64,000 nucleotides of DNA from Terrabacter sp. Ter38. Lineage in GTDB: Bacteria > Actinomycetota > Actinomycetes > Actinomycetales > Dermatophilaceae. The notes below the pieces were generated by a model. It saw nothing but the letters and a program-made list of their open reading frames with translations. It was not told where the DNA came from and searched no databases. Numbering within the stretch: the stretch's first letter is position 1; each line of letters begins with the position of its first letter. Shown piece by piece: positions 41,648-49,920 of the stretch. The stretch is taken from positions 186,001 to 250,000 of the forward strand of contig NZ_JALJRZ010000002.1 in NCBI RefSeq assembly GCF_024519435.1, written 5' to 3'. The translations under genes and the position numbers were made by a program.

Positions 41648-42735
41648 CACCCCACCCTCTCACCGGGCAGGCCCACGCTGGCGAGCCCGGGCGGGGAGGC
41701 GACGGAGGCCGGCCGTGGGCCGCCGGCACGGTCGGGTGCAGACAGCCACGCGGCACCGAGGGCCGCCACGGGTACGTCGGCCGGCAGCAGCTCGACGCGG
41801 TCGGGGAGGCCGAGGGCGTCGATCATCCGTGAGCTGCGTGCGCGCCGTTCGAGGTCGGCGCGGATCCCGGCGAGGAGCGGGGCCCCCAGCCCGGTGAGGC
41901 CGCCGCCCACGACGACGCGTTCGGCGCCGGACGCGAGGGCGAGCAGCTGGACCGCCAGCCCCACGCCCGTGCACACCACGTCGACGGCGGCGGCCGCCAG
42001 CGCGTCGCCGTCCGTCGCAGCGGCAAAGGGGTTCGTGGCCCGACGCCCGACCGCCGGCCAGAGACGGGCGAGCGCCGAGCCCGAGGCCACGGTCTCGAGG
42101 CAGCCGACCTGGCCACAGGTGCACGGGGCGTCCCCGCCCACCGGCAGGTGCCCGATCTCGCCTGCCGCGCCGTCGATCCCGCGGACCACGACGCCGTCGC
42201 GCACGACGGCCGAGGCGAGCCCGGTCCCGAGGTTGAGGTAGGCCAGCGCGGAACCGCCCCGATGGTCGGTCGACTCCCTCACCGGCCCGAGGGCCGCCGC
42301 CGACAGCCCCGACATCACTGACCCCGCTGACCCCGCTGACCCCGCTGGCCAGAACCCACGCAGGCGCCACGCGCCGAGGGCGGCGGCCTTGACGTCGTTC
42401 TCGACCGCCACCGGGACGCCGAGCCGCGCCGAGAGCTCGCCGGCGAGGTCCAGCGACTCCACGTCGAGGTTGACGGCGTGCCGGGCGAGGCCGCTGACCG
42501 GGTCGACGAGCCCGGGCATGCAGGCCCCGACCGGCAGGTCGGCACCGCCACCCACCGCGCGAGGCGCGTGCGCATCGAGGACCTCGAGCGCCAACCGCAC
42601 CGCGACGTCGACGACTCCCGACGCACCGCGTCCGGAGGGCGCCGAGCGCATCGCCTGCACCGAGCCGTCGGCCACGAGGACCACAGCCGTCTTCGTCCCG
42701 CCGATGTCGATGCCGAGCCGCGGCTCGGCCGTCAT
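41647..42735 (-). CDS. ROK family sugar kinase (N-acetylglucosamine or glucosamine kinase candidate)
   Basis: A 362-residue kinase. The ATP phosphate loop is LGIDIGGTKTA, the catalytic Asp lies in VAVENDVKAAALG, and the ROK zinc motif is CTCGQVGCLE preceded by GEIGHLPV. VERVVVGGGLTGLG closes the fold. There is no helix-turn-helix, so it is a kinase rather than a repressor. Substrate inferred from context: GlcNAc or GlcN released by the GH3 enzyme. An insertion of AGS repeats (coded by a 9-bp repeat) lengthens the loop around residue 135. It is coupled to the genes on both sides. Confidence 0.9.
   Translation of the reverse strand: MTAEPRLGIDIGGTKTAVVLVADGSVQAMRSAPSGRGASGVVDVAVRLALEVLDAHAPRAVGGGADLPVGACMPGLVDPVSGLARHAVNLDVESLDLAGELSARLGVPVAVENDVKAAALGAWRLRGFWPAGSAGSAGSVMSGLSAAALGPVRESTDHRGGSALAYLNLGTGLASAVVRDGVVVRGIDGAAGEIGHLPVGGDAPCTCGQVGCLETVASGSALARLWPAVGRRATNPFAAATDGDALAAAAVDVVCTGVGLAVQLLALASGAERVVVGGGLTGLGAPLLAGIRADLERRARSSRMIDALGLPDRVELLPADVPVAALGAAWLSAPDRAGGPRPASVASPPGLASVGLPGERVG
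42318..42344. repeat. 9-bp repeat, three units, within the ROK kinase gene
   Basis: CTGACCCCG three times in a row; on the minus strand it encodes repeated Ala-Gly-Ser. The number of copies could vary without breaking the frame. Confidence 0.85.
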
Positions 42736-44162
42736 CGCGCCGGCACCCCGAGGTAGCGGCCGAGGGCCTGGGCGACGACGACGGAGCCGCCGAAGGTCAC
42801 GAGGTCCGCGCCGCCGCGTGGCCAGCCGCAGTCGACGACGATGGTCGGATGCCCCTGTGCGCGAAAGCGGTCCGCGACCTCCCAGACCGGGTGCCCCGCA
42901 GCGAGCCCACGGCCGGCCACCGCGACCCTGGCGGCCTCCGGCACGTCGGCCTCGGGTGTCGTCAGCCCGGCAGCCCCGGGCCCCCAGGCGACGCGCCCGA
43001 CGGCGAGGTTCGGGTCGGATGCCACCTGCACGATGACGGCGTCGCCCGGGGCGTCGAGCCAGGTGCGCACCGCGTCCCCGACCTCGAAGCCGCCGACGAG
43101 CGCGCCGTTCGCCCAGGCGGGCGCCGCCACGTCGGCGTCCCTGCCGTGCGCACCCGGGCCATCGACCGCGAAGCCCTGGGACAGCAGGACGACGCGCGCC
43201 GCAGCCTCTTCGAGTCGCTCGAGCGGTAGCCGACCCGACACGGCCGCCTGCACGACCGCCTCGACGACGGCGAGGTAGCAGTCCTCCGGCGTCTCGGAAC
43301 CGACACAGAGCAGGTCGCACCCCGCGACGAGAGCGCGCACCGCGGCCTCGGGGATCCCGGTCTCCGCCGAGGCCCCGGCCATGTCGAGGGCGTCGGAGAC
43401 GATGACGCCCTCGAAGCCGAGGCGGTCGCGCAGCACGTCGCCGAGGACGACGGGCGAGAAGGTCGCCGGACGTTCGGGGTCGATGGCGCTGACGACGACG
43501 TGCGAGGTCATGATGCACGCGACCCTCGCGTCGATGGCCGCACGGAACGGCTCGAGCTCGCGCGCGTCGAGCACGTGCGCCTCGGCGTGCACCCGCGGTA
43601 GCCCGTGGTGCGAGTCGGTGACGGTGTCACCGTGGCCCGGGAAGTGCTTGGCGCACGCCGCGACCCCGACCGACTGCACGCCGTCGACGTAGGCCGCCGA
43701 GTGCCGCGCGACGTGGGCCGCCTCGGCGCCGAAGCTGCGCACCCCGATGACAGGGTTCTCGTCGGCCGAGTTGACGTCGACGACGGGCGCCAGGTCGAGG
43801 TTGATGCCGTATGCCGCGAGCTCGCGTCCGATGGCCGCCGCCGAGGCGCGCGTCTGCACGGTGTCGTCGAGGCGACCGAGGAGGGCGTTGCCGGGCTGGG
43901 TGGACCCGGTCGGGTAGTGCAGCCGCGTCACGTCCCCGCCCTCCTCGTCGACGGCGACGAGGAGGTCCGGCGCCATCGCCCGCAGTGAGGCACACAGCTG
44001 CGCCAGCTGGTCGGGGTCCACGACGTTCGCGCCGTAGAGACAGACGGAGGCCAGCCCGGCGGCATACTCCCGCTCGATCCACGCGGGGACCGTGGTACCG
44101 ACGAATCCGGGCATGAGCGTGCCGACGGCGAGGCGCCGCAGCGCCTCTCGTGAGGTGTTCAT
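42732..44162 (-). CDS. glycoside hydrolase family 3, NagZ-like beta-N-acetylglucosaminidase
   Basis: A 476-residue cytoplasmic GH3. LLVAVDEEGGDVTRLHYPTG and KHFPGHGDTVTDSHHGLP (the D-S-H loop whose His acts as acid/base in NagZ-type enzymes) are diagnostic for beta-N-acetylglucosaminidase; the nucleophile Asp lies in VIVSDALDM. A C-terminal domain of about 120 residues follows, as in two-domain members. No signal peptide, so it acts on imported disaccharides such as chitobiose or cell-wall GlcNAc-MurNAc. The gene sits one base after the second permease and overlaps the kinase start. Confidence 0.93.
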   Translation of the reverse strand: MNTSREALRRLAVGTLMPGFVGTTVPAWIEREYAAGLASVCLYGANVVDPDQLAQLCASLRAMAPDLLVAVDEEGGDVTRLHYPTGSTQPGNALLGRLDDTVQTRASAAAIGRELAAYGINLDLAPVVDVNSADENPVIGVRSFGAEAAHVARHSAAYVDGVQSVGVAACAKHFPGHGDTVTDSHHGLPRVHAEAHVLDARELEPFRAAIDARVACIMTSHVVVSAIDPERPATFSPVVLGDVLRDRLGFEGVIVSDALDMAGASAETGIPEAAVRALVAGCDLLCVGSETPEDCYLAVVEAVVQAAVSGRLPLERLEEAAARVVLLSQGFAVDGPGAHGRDADVAAPAWANGALVGGFEVGDAVRTWLDAPGDAVIVQVASDPNLAVGRVAWGPGAAGLTTPEADVPEAARVAVAGRGLAAGHPVWEVADRFRAQGHPTIVVDCGWPRGGADLVTFGGSVVVAQALGRYLGVPAR

Positions 44163-44163
44163 C

Positions 44164-45039
44164 TCAGCCCTTCACCGCCCCGCCGACGAGGCCGTTGCTC
44201 ATGCGTCCCTGGACGACGAGGAAGAAGATGATGACGGGCACGGCGACAACGGTCGACGCGGCCATGACCTGGCCCCAGTCGGTCTCGCGGGTCGCGCTCG
44301 CCTGGACGAAGCCGCGCAGCCACAGTGGCAGGGTGCGGGACTGCTCCTCGGTCATGACGACCAGGGCCACGGTGAACTCGTTCCACGCCTGGAGGAACGC
44401 GTAGACGCCGGACGCGACGAGGCCGGGAGCCAGCAGCGGGAAGGTGATCCGCAAGAACGCCTTGGTACGCGATAGTCCGTCGACCATGGCGGCCTCCTCG
44501 AGCTCGACCGGCACGCCGGCGACGAAGCCGCGGAGCATCCACACGGTGAAGGGCACGACGGCAGCGGTGTAGAGCAGCGCGAGCCCGAGCACGTTGTTGA
44601 GCAGCCCGACCGAGCTCATCATCTTGTACTGCGCGATGAAGAGGCCCTCCGCCGGCAGCATCTGGATGAGGAGCAGCGCGAGGATGAACGAGCGCCGGCC
44701 CCGGAAGCGGAAGCGGCTGATCGCGAGGGCGCCGAGGAAGGCGATGACGATCGCGGCGGCGACGGTGACAAGAGTGACGGCGAGCGAGATCCCCAGTGCG
44801 CGAATGAATCCCGCGTCACCGAAGACGGTGGCGAAATTGTCGAACGAGCCGCCGAAGGGCAGGAAGGTCGGGGTGCTCGACTGAAGCGTCGCCTTGTCGA
44901 GGAAGGCGGAGTTGACCATCCAGTAGACGGGGAACGCCCAGACGAGGGCGACGAGGACGGCGACGACCGTGAGGACCGAGCGCCGCGTCGAGCCACGGGT
45001 CGAGTGACGGGAGCTGGCGGGGCCGAGGATGCGGCTCAC
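44164..45039 (-). CDS. carbohydrate ABC permease, MalG type (amino-sugar operon)
   Basis: A 291-residue membrane protein with six helices and the ABC interaction loop EEAAMVDGLSRTKAFLRITFPLLAPG (EAA motif). It begins at a GTG that overlaps the stop of the first permease by four bases. With that permease it forms the channel for the sugar delivered by the binding protein encoded upstream. There is no ATPase gene in the operon; a shared MsiK-type ATPase elsewhere is expected. Confidence 0.93.
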   Translation of the reverse strand: MSRILGPASSRHSTRGSTRRSVLTVVAVLVALVWAFPVYWMVNSAFLDKATLQSSTPTFLPFGGSFDNFATVFGDAGFIRALGISLAVTLVTVAAAIVIAFLGALAISRFRFRGRRSFILALLLIQMLPAEGLFIAQYKMMSSVGLLNNVLGLALLYTAAVVPFTVWMLRGFVAGVPVELEEAAMVDGLSRTKAFLRITFPLLAPGLVASGVYAFLQAWNEFTVALVVMTEEQSRTLPLWLRGFVQASATRETDWGQVMAASTVVAVPVIIFFLVVQGRMSNGLVGGAVKG

Positions 45040-45983
45040 GACTCCTCCTTCATGAGCGAGCGGACGTAGTACCAGCTGACCGCGACGGTGAGCAGGAGCA
45101 TGAGGATCGAGACGGCGCTGGCCATCCCGAAGTCCCCTGCGCCCGTGCCGAGCTGGTAGATGTACGTGCCGAGCAGGTGGGTCTCGTTGGCCACGCCACC
45201 GGCGTCCTGGAGCAGCTTGATCTGCGTGAAGACCCGCAGGTCCCAGATGAGCTGGAGCAGCAGGACGATCGAGATGACGGGCGCCACGAGGGGAAGGATG
45301 ATGTGCCGCAGGCGTTTCCAGCCACCGGCGCCGTCGATCTCGGCCGCCTCGAGAACCTCCGGAGAGAGCTGGGTCAGGCCGGCGTAGATCGACAGGGCGA
45401 CGAAGGGGACGCTCATCCACACGACGATGACGGCTGCCACGACGAGGAACGAGAGCGGCTCGACGAGCCAGTTGTGGCCTTGGGCGTCGACACCGACACG
45501 TTCGAGCGCCCAGTTGAGCAGTCCGTTGCGCCAGTTGACGATCCACGTCCACACCGTCATCGAGGCGACGACCGGCATGGCCCAGGCGAGCAGGAGCGCG
45601 ACCTGGAGCACGAGGCGTCCGGCGCGGCTCACCGCGCCCATGAGCAGGGCGAGGCCGAGGCCGATCGCCACCGTCGACAGGGCGCACACGAGGCAGAAGG
45701 CGATGGAGCGCCCGACGATGACCCAGAGCTCAGGGTCGGTCACGAGCGACGCGTAGTTCGCGAGGCCGACCCACTCGGGCGGCTGGCCGAACTGCTGCAT
45801 CATCCCGAAGTGCTGGAAGCTCGTGACGACCTGCCACCCGACGGGGTAGCCGAGCGCGGCGACGAGCAGGACGAGCGAGGGGAGCACGAGCCAGGCGGGC
45901 GTATGCCGTCGCGCGGGGCGGGCGGGAGCCGTGGGTTCTGGCGCTGGGGCGGTCTCGGGAGGAGCGGTCGCCGTGGAGGTCAT
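45036..45983 (-). CDS. carbohydrate ABC permease, MalF type (amino-sugar operon)
   Basis: A 315-residue protein. A Pro/Ala/Thr-rich cytoplasmic N-terminus (1-28) precedes six helices, with the EAA loop EVLEAAEIDGAGGWKRLRHIILPLVAP near residue 215. It pairs with the MalG-type permease, whose start overlaps its stop. An 18-bp perfect hairpin lies between this gene and the binding-protein gene upstream, which could set the expression ratio. Confidence 0.93.
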   Translation of the reverse strand: MTSTATAPPETAPAPEPTAPARPARRHTPAWLVLPSLVLLVAALGYPVGWQVVTSFQHFGMMQQFGQPPEWVGLANYASLVTDPELWVIVGRSIAFCLVCALSTVAIGLGLALLMGAVSRAGRLVLQVALLLAWAMPVVASMTVWTWIVNWRNGLLNWALERVGVDAQGHNWLVEPLSFLVVAAVIVVWMSVPFVALSIYAGLTQLSPEVLEAAEIDGAGGWKRLRHIILPLVAPVISIVLLLQLIWDLRVFTQIKLLQDAGGVANETHLLGTYIYQLGTGAGDFGMASAVSILMLLLTVAVSWYYVRSLMKEES

Positions 45984-46003
45984 GGGCGGGCCTTTCGAAC
46001 CTG

Positions 46004-46046
46004 ACGTCCGGCGGTCGGGTGGGTGGGGCACCCGACCGCCGGACGT
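46004..46046 (-). terminator. 18-bp perfect hairpin between binding-protein and permease genes
   Basis: The arms 46004-46021 and 46029-46046 are exactly complementary around the loop GGTGGGG. Without a T-run, and inside an operon, it is more likely an attenuator or RNA-stability element that keeps the binding protein in excess over the permeases. The cellobiose-type operon has hairpins in the same place. Confidence 0.8.
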
Positions 46047-46066
46047 GGTGTCACGCGAGGGTCAGG

Positions 46067-47425
46067 TCACTTGAGGTTGAGGAGCGGCGTGATCTTCGCG
46101 TCGTACTCCTGGGCCAGGGCCGTGAGGTCAGAGGCGTCCCGGATCTTGGAGAAGAACTCCTCCATGACCATCTTCGACTCGACCGTGGCCCATCCCGGGG
46201 CCGCCGGCGTCAGCTTGGAGTTCGTCGCGGAGTCGATGAGCGCCTTGGCGAACTGGTCGTCACCGAGCGAGCTGACGTAGTCGGTGTTGGCCGGGCCGAG
46301 GCCGGCACCACCGAGCTTCTTCTGGTAGTCCGCGGAGAAGATGATCTTGAGCAGCTCCTTGGACAGGGCCTGGTTCTGGCTGGCCTTGGAGATGGCGATG
46401 TTCGAGCCACCGGCGAAGACCGGGGCGGGCTTGCCGTCGTTGCCCGGCAGCACGAAGGCGCTGAACTTCGCGTCGTTCCACTCGCGGACCTTCTTGCCGT
46501 CCTTCTCCTTGAGGTCGCCGATCGACCAGTGCGCCCAGCCCGGGGCCATGATCGTCGCGGCCGCCAGCGACGTCTTGCCCGTCACGTTGCCGGACTCGTC
46601 GAGGATCTCGTCGGCGTCGTTGACGTAGAGCCACGGGGTCTGGTCCTTGGCGTCGGCCGGGGCCTTGGACGCGTTCCGGTAGAGGTCCTGCAGCTGGGTC
46701 AGGCCCTTGACCGTGTTGGGGTCGGCGAGCGTCGAGACCCACTGGCCGTTCTCCTGCTTCGCGAGCTCGCCACCGTTGGCGAAGATCCACGAGATGCCGT
46801 TGCGCCAGTCCTGGCCGCCGAGGAAGAAGCCCGAGAAGTTCTTGATGTTGCGGGGGTTCTTGGCGGTGATCGTCTTGACGGCGGCGTTGAACTCGTCGAG
46901 CGTCTTGGGCGCGGCGACGCCGGCCTCCTTCCAGACGTCCTTGCGCGCGAACATGTAGCGAGAGCCGAAGTAGTAGGGCAGCGCGTACTGCTTGCCGTCG
47001 ACGCTGCCGACGTCGACGAACGACTGGAGCAGCTTGCTGCCACCGAGCTGCGGGTAGAGGTCGGAGACGTCGCTGAAGGCGCCGACGTTGGTGAAGGTCG
47101 GGCTCTGCGTGTTGCCGATCTCGGTGACGTCCGGCGTGTTCTTCGGGTCGGGCAGCGACGTCGTCAGCTTGGTGACGAGGTCGCCCCAGCTCTGCTCCTC
47201 GATCTTGAGGGTGGCGCCGGTCTTGGTCTTGAAGGTGTCCTGCAGGTAGGTGCGCAGCTCCTTCGGGGTGTCGGTGCCGGCGAGCCAGAGGGTGATCGTC
47301 TTGCCCGCGTTGCCCGACGCACCCGCCGAGGGGTCGGTCGTCGAGCCGGTGGCACCCCCACCGCACGCGGTGAGGACGAGCGCCGCGGTGGTCGTGGCCA
47401 CGGCCAGACCCAGGGTCTTCTTCAT
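46067..47425 (-). CDS. ABC transporter extracellular sugar-binding lipoprotein (amino-sugar operon)
   Basis: A 452-residue solute-binding protein. Lipobox LTAC ends the signal at Cys 21, then a Gly/Ser/Thr linker. The mature part is a family 1 extracellular solute-binding protein (TLWLAGTDTPKELRTYLQDTF, LPYYFGSRYMFARKDVWKEAGV, WSIGDLKEKDGK, PVFAGGSNIAISKAS). The gene context points to GlcNAc oligomers or chitobiose as ligand. AAAGGAAGACAAGGA precedes the ATG. It is the first gene after the ROK regulator (160-base gap), which probably holds its promoter. Confidence 0.93.
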   Translation of the reverse strand: MKKTLGLAVATTTAALVLTACGGGATGSTTDPSAGASGNAGKTITLWLAGTDTPKELRTYLQDTFKTKTGATLKIEEQSWGDLVTKLTTSLPDPKNTPDVTEIGNTQSPTFTNVGAFSDVSDLYPQLGGSKLLQSFVDVGSVDGKQYALPYYFGSRYMFARKDVWKEAGVAAPKTLDEFNAAVKTITAKNPRNIKNFSGFFLGGQDWRNGISWIFANGGELAKQENGQWVSTLADPNTVKGLTQLQDLYRNASKAPADAKDQTPWLYVNDADEILDESGNVTGKTSLAAATIMAPGWAHWSIGDLKEKDGKKVREWNDAKFSAFVLPGNDGKPAPVFAGGSNIAISKASQNQALSKELLKIIFSADYQKKLGGAGLGPANTDYVSSLGDDQFAKALIDSATNSKLTPAAPGWATVESKMVMEEFFSKIRDASDLTALAQEYDAKITPLLNLK

Positions 47426-47585
47426 TCCTTGTCTTCCTTTCGAAGGGCCGCGGTGCGGACCGGTTGTTCGCTGGACGCGAGTGGAGGGGTGTCCCTGTGG
47501 AGGGGAGTTCGAGGGGGTGGTGCGGGTGGTGCGATGTCGGGGACCGATGGCGTATGCCGCCGGGCCGGGTCGGGTGGACCGTGGC

Positions 47586-48722
47586 TCAGGCGACGCCGAG
47601 CTGGTCCCAGAGCACGAGGACGGCAGCGCCGCGTAGGACGATGTCGTCGGAGCGGTGCGCGAGGCGCACCGTGAGGTCGGTCGTCGTGCGGGCGAGGAGA
47701 CGGGCCCGGAGGGTCTCCTCGACGGCGTCGCGCAGGACCCCGCCGAGGAGGTGCTCGGGGCCGCTCAGGACGACCTCGGAGAGGTCGAGCGCAGCGACGA
47801 CAGGGGCGAGGGCGATGCCGAGCCGCTCGCCCGCCTCGCGCAAGGGGCCCTCCGGGTCGTCGGCCGGGGCCGCGGCGAGCGCCTTCTCGAGGTTGGGGGC
47901 CGAGATCCACGTCTCGAGGCAGCCGACCTTGCCGCAGCGGCACGTCGCGCCGCCGTCGGTGCCGACGGTGACGTGGCCGATCTCGCCGGACGCGAAGTGC
48001 GCACCGCGCACCCGCTGGCCGCCGACGATGAGCCCACCACCGACACCGCGACCGATCTTGACGAGGACGAGGTCGTCGCCACCGTCACCGAGCGTGTAGT
48101 CGGCGTGGACGGCGGCGTCCGCGTCGTTGACGACGAAGACGGGCAGACCGGTCGCGTCGGCGACGATGTCGCGCAGGGGTACGTCGTTCCAGCCGAGGTT
48201 GGGCGCGGTGTCGACGACACCGCCCGGGCCGACGATGCCGGGCGTGCCGACGCCGATCCCGAGCAGCGGTGCGGTGGCGGCGCCGATGACCTCGTGGACG
48301 AGGTCGAGCACCGTGTCGACGACGGCCTGGCCGGAGTCGTCGCCGATCGGGCGCTCCGCACGGACGAGGATGTTCCCGTCGAGGTCGAGCACCGCAGCGC
48401 GGAGGACCTCGTGGGCGGCGAGGTCGACGCCGATGGCCTGCAGGCCGGTGCGGTTGACGTCGACGAGGGTGCCCGGCTTGCCGGGGCGCACGACCTCGGA
48501 CGGCCCGAGCTCGACGGCGTGACCGCTGTCCATGAGCTCGGAGACGAGGTCGGAGACGGTCACCTTGCTCATCCCGAGACGGCGGGCGAGGTCGGCACGG
48601 CTCATCGCACCGACGGAGTAGAGCATCTGCAGCACGAGCGAGAGGTTGTGCCGCCGGCCGTGCGCCGGCAGCACGGCAGTGCGGGGAGAGACGCGGCGGG
48701 CTCGCGGCAGTGCGGTGGTCAC
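47586..48722 (-). CDS. ROK family transcriptional repressor (NagC/XylR type)
   Basis: A 378-residue regulator. The N-terminal winged helix is MSRADLARRLGMSKVTVSDLVSELM (about 40-64), preceded by HNLSLVLQMLY. The ROK domain follows, with IGVDLAAHEVL, FVVNDADAAVHADYTLG, GEIGHVTVGTDGG and the zinc motif CRCGKVGCLE. The GTG start directly abuts a 27-bp palindrome, the probable self-operator, and has no Shine-Dalgarno sequence. The likely inducer is a sugar phosphate from the operon downstream. Confidence 0.93.
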   Translation of the reverse strand: MTTALPRARRVSPRTAVLPAHGRRHNLSLVLQMLYSVGAMSRADLARRLGMSKVTVSDLVSELMDSGHAVELGPSEVVRPGKPGTLVDVNRTGLQAIGVDLAAHEVLRAAVLDLDGNILVRAERPIGDDSGQAVVDTVLDLVHEVIGAATAPLLGIGVGTPGIVGPGGVVDTAPNLGWNDVPLRDIVADATGLPVFVVNDADAAVHADYTLGDGGDDLVLVKIGRGVGGGLIVGGQRVRGAHFASGEIGHVTVGTDGGATCRCGKVGCLETWISAPNLEKALAAAPADDPEGPLREAGERLGIALAPVVAALDLSEVVLSGPEHLLGGVLRDAVEETLRARLLARTTTDLTVRLAHRSDDIVLRGAAVLVLWDQLGVA

Positions 48723-48749
48723 GAGAGTTAGTAAAGTTTACTAACTCTC
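48723..48749 (-). promoter_or_regulatory. ROK operator: 27-bp perfect palindrome next to the start codon
   Basis: GAGAGTTAGTAAA, one central G, and the exact inverse TTTACTAACTCTC. It is AT-rich against a GC-rich background and touches the ROK GTG start. ROK repressors typically bind such TTAGTAAA-type sites. Its place would block the RNA start. Confidence 0.85.
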
Positions 48750-48795
48750 ACATGGCAACCCTTTCGGCGAGAAATGTCCACCGCCCCTCCGCCGG

Positions 48796-48839
48796 TCGAG
48801 GTGATCCCGACACCGTGGTGGGTCGCGAGATCACCTCGA
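48796..48839. repeat. dispersed 44-bp hairpin element, copy 2
   Basis: The same outer arms as the copy at 17176 (TCGAGGTGATC...GATCACCTCGA), the same ACACCG after the first arm, and the same total length; one arm pair is mismatched and the remaining loop differs. It lies between the ROK and DUF2277 genes. Confidence 0.78.
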
Positions 48840-48890
48840 ACGGAGGTCTGGCGGGGCCCCGAGCGGGTGGCCGCGACATACAGTCGAGGT

Positions 48891-49166
48891 ATGTGCCGCA
48901 ACATCCGACAGCTCCACAACTTCGAGCCGGCCGCGACGAGCGACGAGGTCCATGCCGCCGCGCTCCAGTACGTCCGCAAGGTCAGCGGGAGCACCAAGCC
49001 CAGCCAGGCCAACCAGGCGGCCTTCGACGAGGCGGTCGAGGCGATCGCCCACGCGACAGCCCACCTGCTCGAGCACCTGACGACGACGGCTCCGCCCAAG
49101 GACCGCGAGATCGAGCGCCAGAAGGCGCGTGAGCGCAACGCCGTCCGCTTCGGCACCCCCGCCTGA
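48891..49166 (+). CDS. DUF2277 domain protein
   Basis: A 91-residue protein beginning MCRNIRQLHNFEPAATSDEV, the DUF2277 signature, followed by ALQYVRKVSGSTKPSQANQAAF and an alpha-helical C-terminus with KDREIERQKARERNAVRFG. Short conserved actinobacterial and proteobacterial protein without known function. GAGG is very close to the ATG. It appears monocistronic. Confidence 0.92.
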   Translation: MCRNIRQLHNFEPAATSDEVHAAALQYVRKVSGSTKPSQANQAAFDEAVEAIAHATAHLLEHLTTTAPPKDREIERQKARERNAVRFGTPA

Positions 49167-49212
49167 ACCGCGACCCTGCGCGCGGACGTACCGATCGGCC
49201 TAGTCTGCTCGC

Positions 49213-49839
49213 ATGGGCATCTGGGCGACCCAGGTCACGCCGCGGCTCGTGGCCTCCGGCGGTGAGGACGAGAAGATCCGTGCCCTCCGGGCCCGGGCGT
49301 GCGCGGGCCTGCACGGCGAGGTCGTCGAGCTCGGCTTCGGCAGCGGCCTCAACATCGGGCTCTACCCCACCGCGGTCACCCGCGTCGTCGCCGTCGAGCC
49401 ATCCGACGTCGCCTGGGAGCTGGGGGCCGAGCGCCGGGCGCGCAGCCCGATCCCCATCGACCGCGGAGACCTGGACGGCCAGTGGCTCAGCCTGCCGGAC
49501 GCGAGCGCCGACGCGGTCCTCTCGACGTTCACGCTGTGCACCATCCCCGACGTCGGCCGCGCCCTCGCCGAGGTCCGGCGCGTCCTGCGCCCCGGCGCCG
49601 CGTTGCACTTCCTCGAGCACGGCATCGCCCCCGAGGAGGGGGTCCAGCGCTGGCAGCGCCTCATCGAGCCGGTGCAGAAGAAGGTCTTCGACGGGTGCCA
49701 CCTGACCCGCCCGATCGACCGGCTCGTCGAGGAGTCCGGCCTCGTCGTCGCGGACATCGAGCGGGCCTACGCGCCGCTGCCGAAGGTCATGCGCCCGTGG
49801 GTCTTCGGCTACCTCGGCCGGGCGGTCCGGCCGGCCTGA
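49213..49839 (+). CDS. class I SAM-dependent methyltransferase (UbiE-like)
   Basis: A 208-residue protein. Motif I is VVELGFGSGLNIGLY, then VAVEPSDVAWELGAERR, DLDGQWLSLPDASADAVLSTFTLCTIPD (motif II) and EVRRVLRPGAALHFLEHG (motif III). The short helix VFDGCHLTRPIDRLVEESGL is typical of a group related to methyltransferase-like 7/phospholipid N-methyltransferases. The acceptor is unknown. Confidence 0.9.
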   Translation: MGIWATQVTPRLVASGGEDEKIRALRARACAGLHGEVVELGFGSGLNIGLYPTAVTRVVAVEPSDVAWELGAERRARSPIPIDRGDLDGQWLSLPDASADAVLSTFTLCTIPDVGRALAEVRRVLRPGAALHFLEHGIAPEEGVQRWQRLIEPVQKKVFDGCHLTRPIDRLVEESGLVVADIERAYAPLPKVMRPWVFGYLGRAVRPA

Positions 49840-49920
49840 CGCCGTCGCCGACCCACCCCCTCGCCGCACCCTCGTCGTCGGCTGACCCGGGCCGTGGGCG
49901 GCGCCGACTACGGTTGGCAC

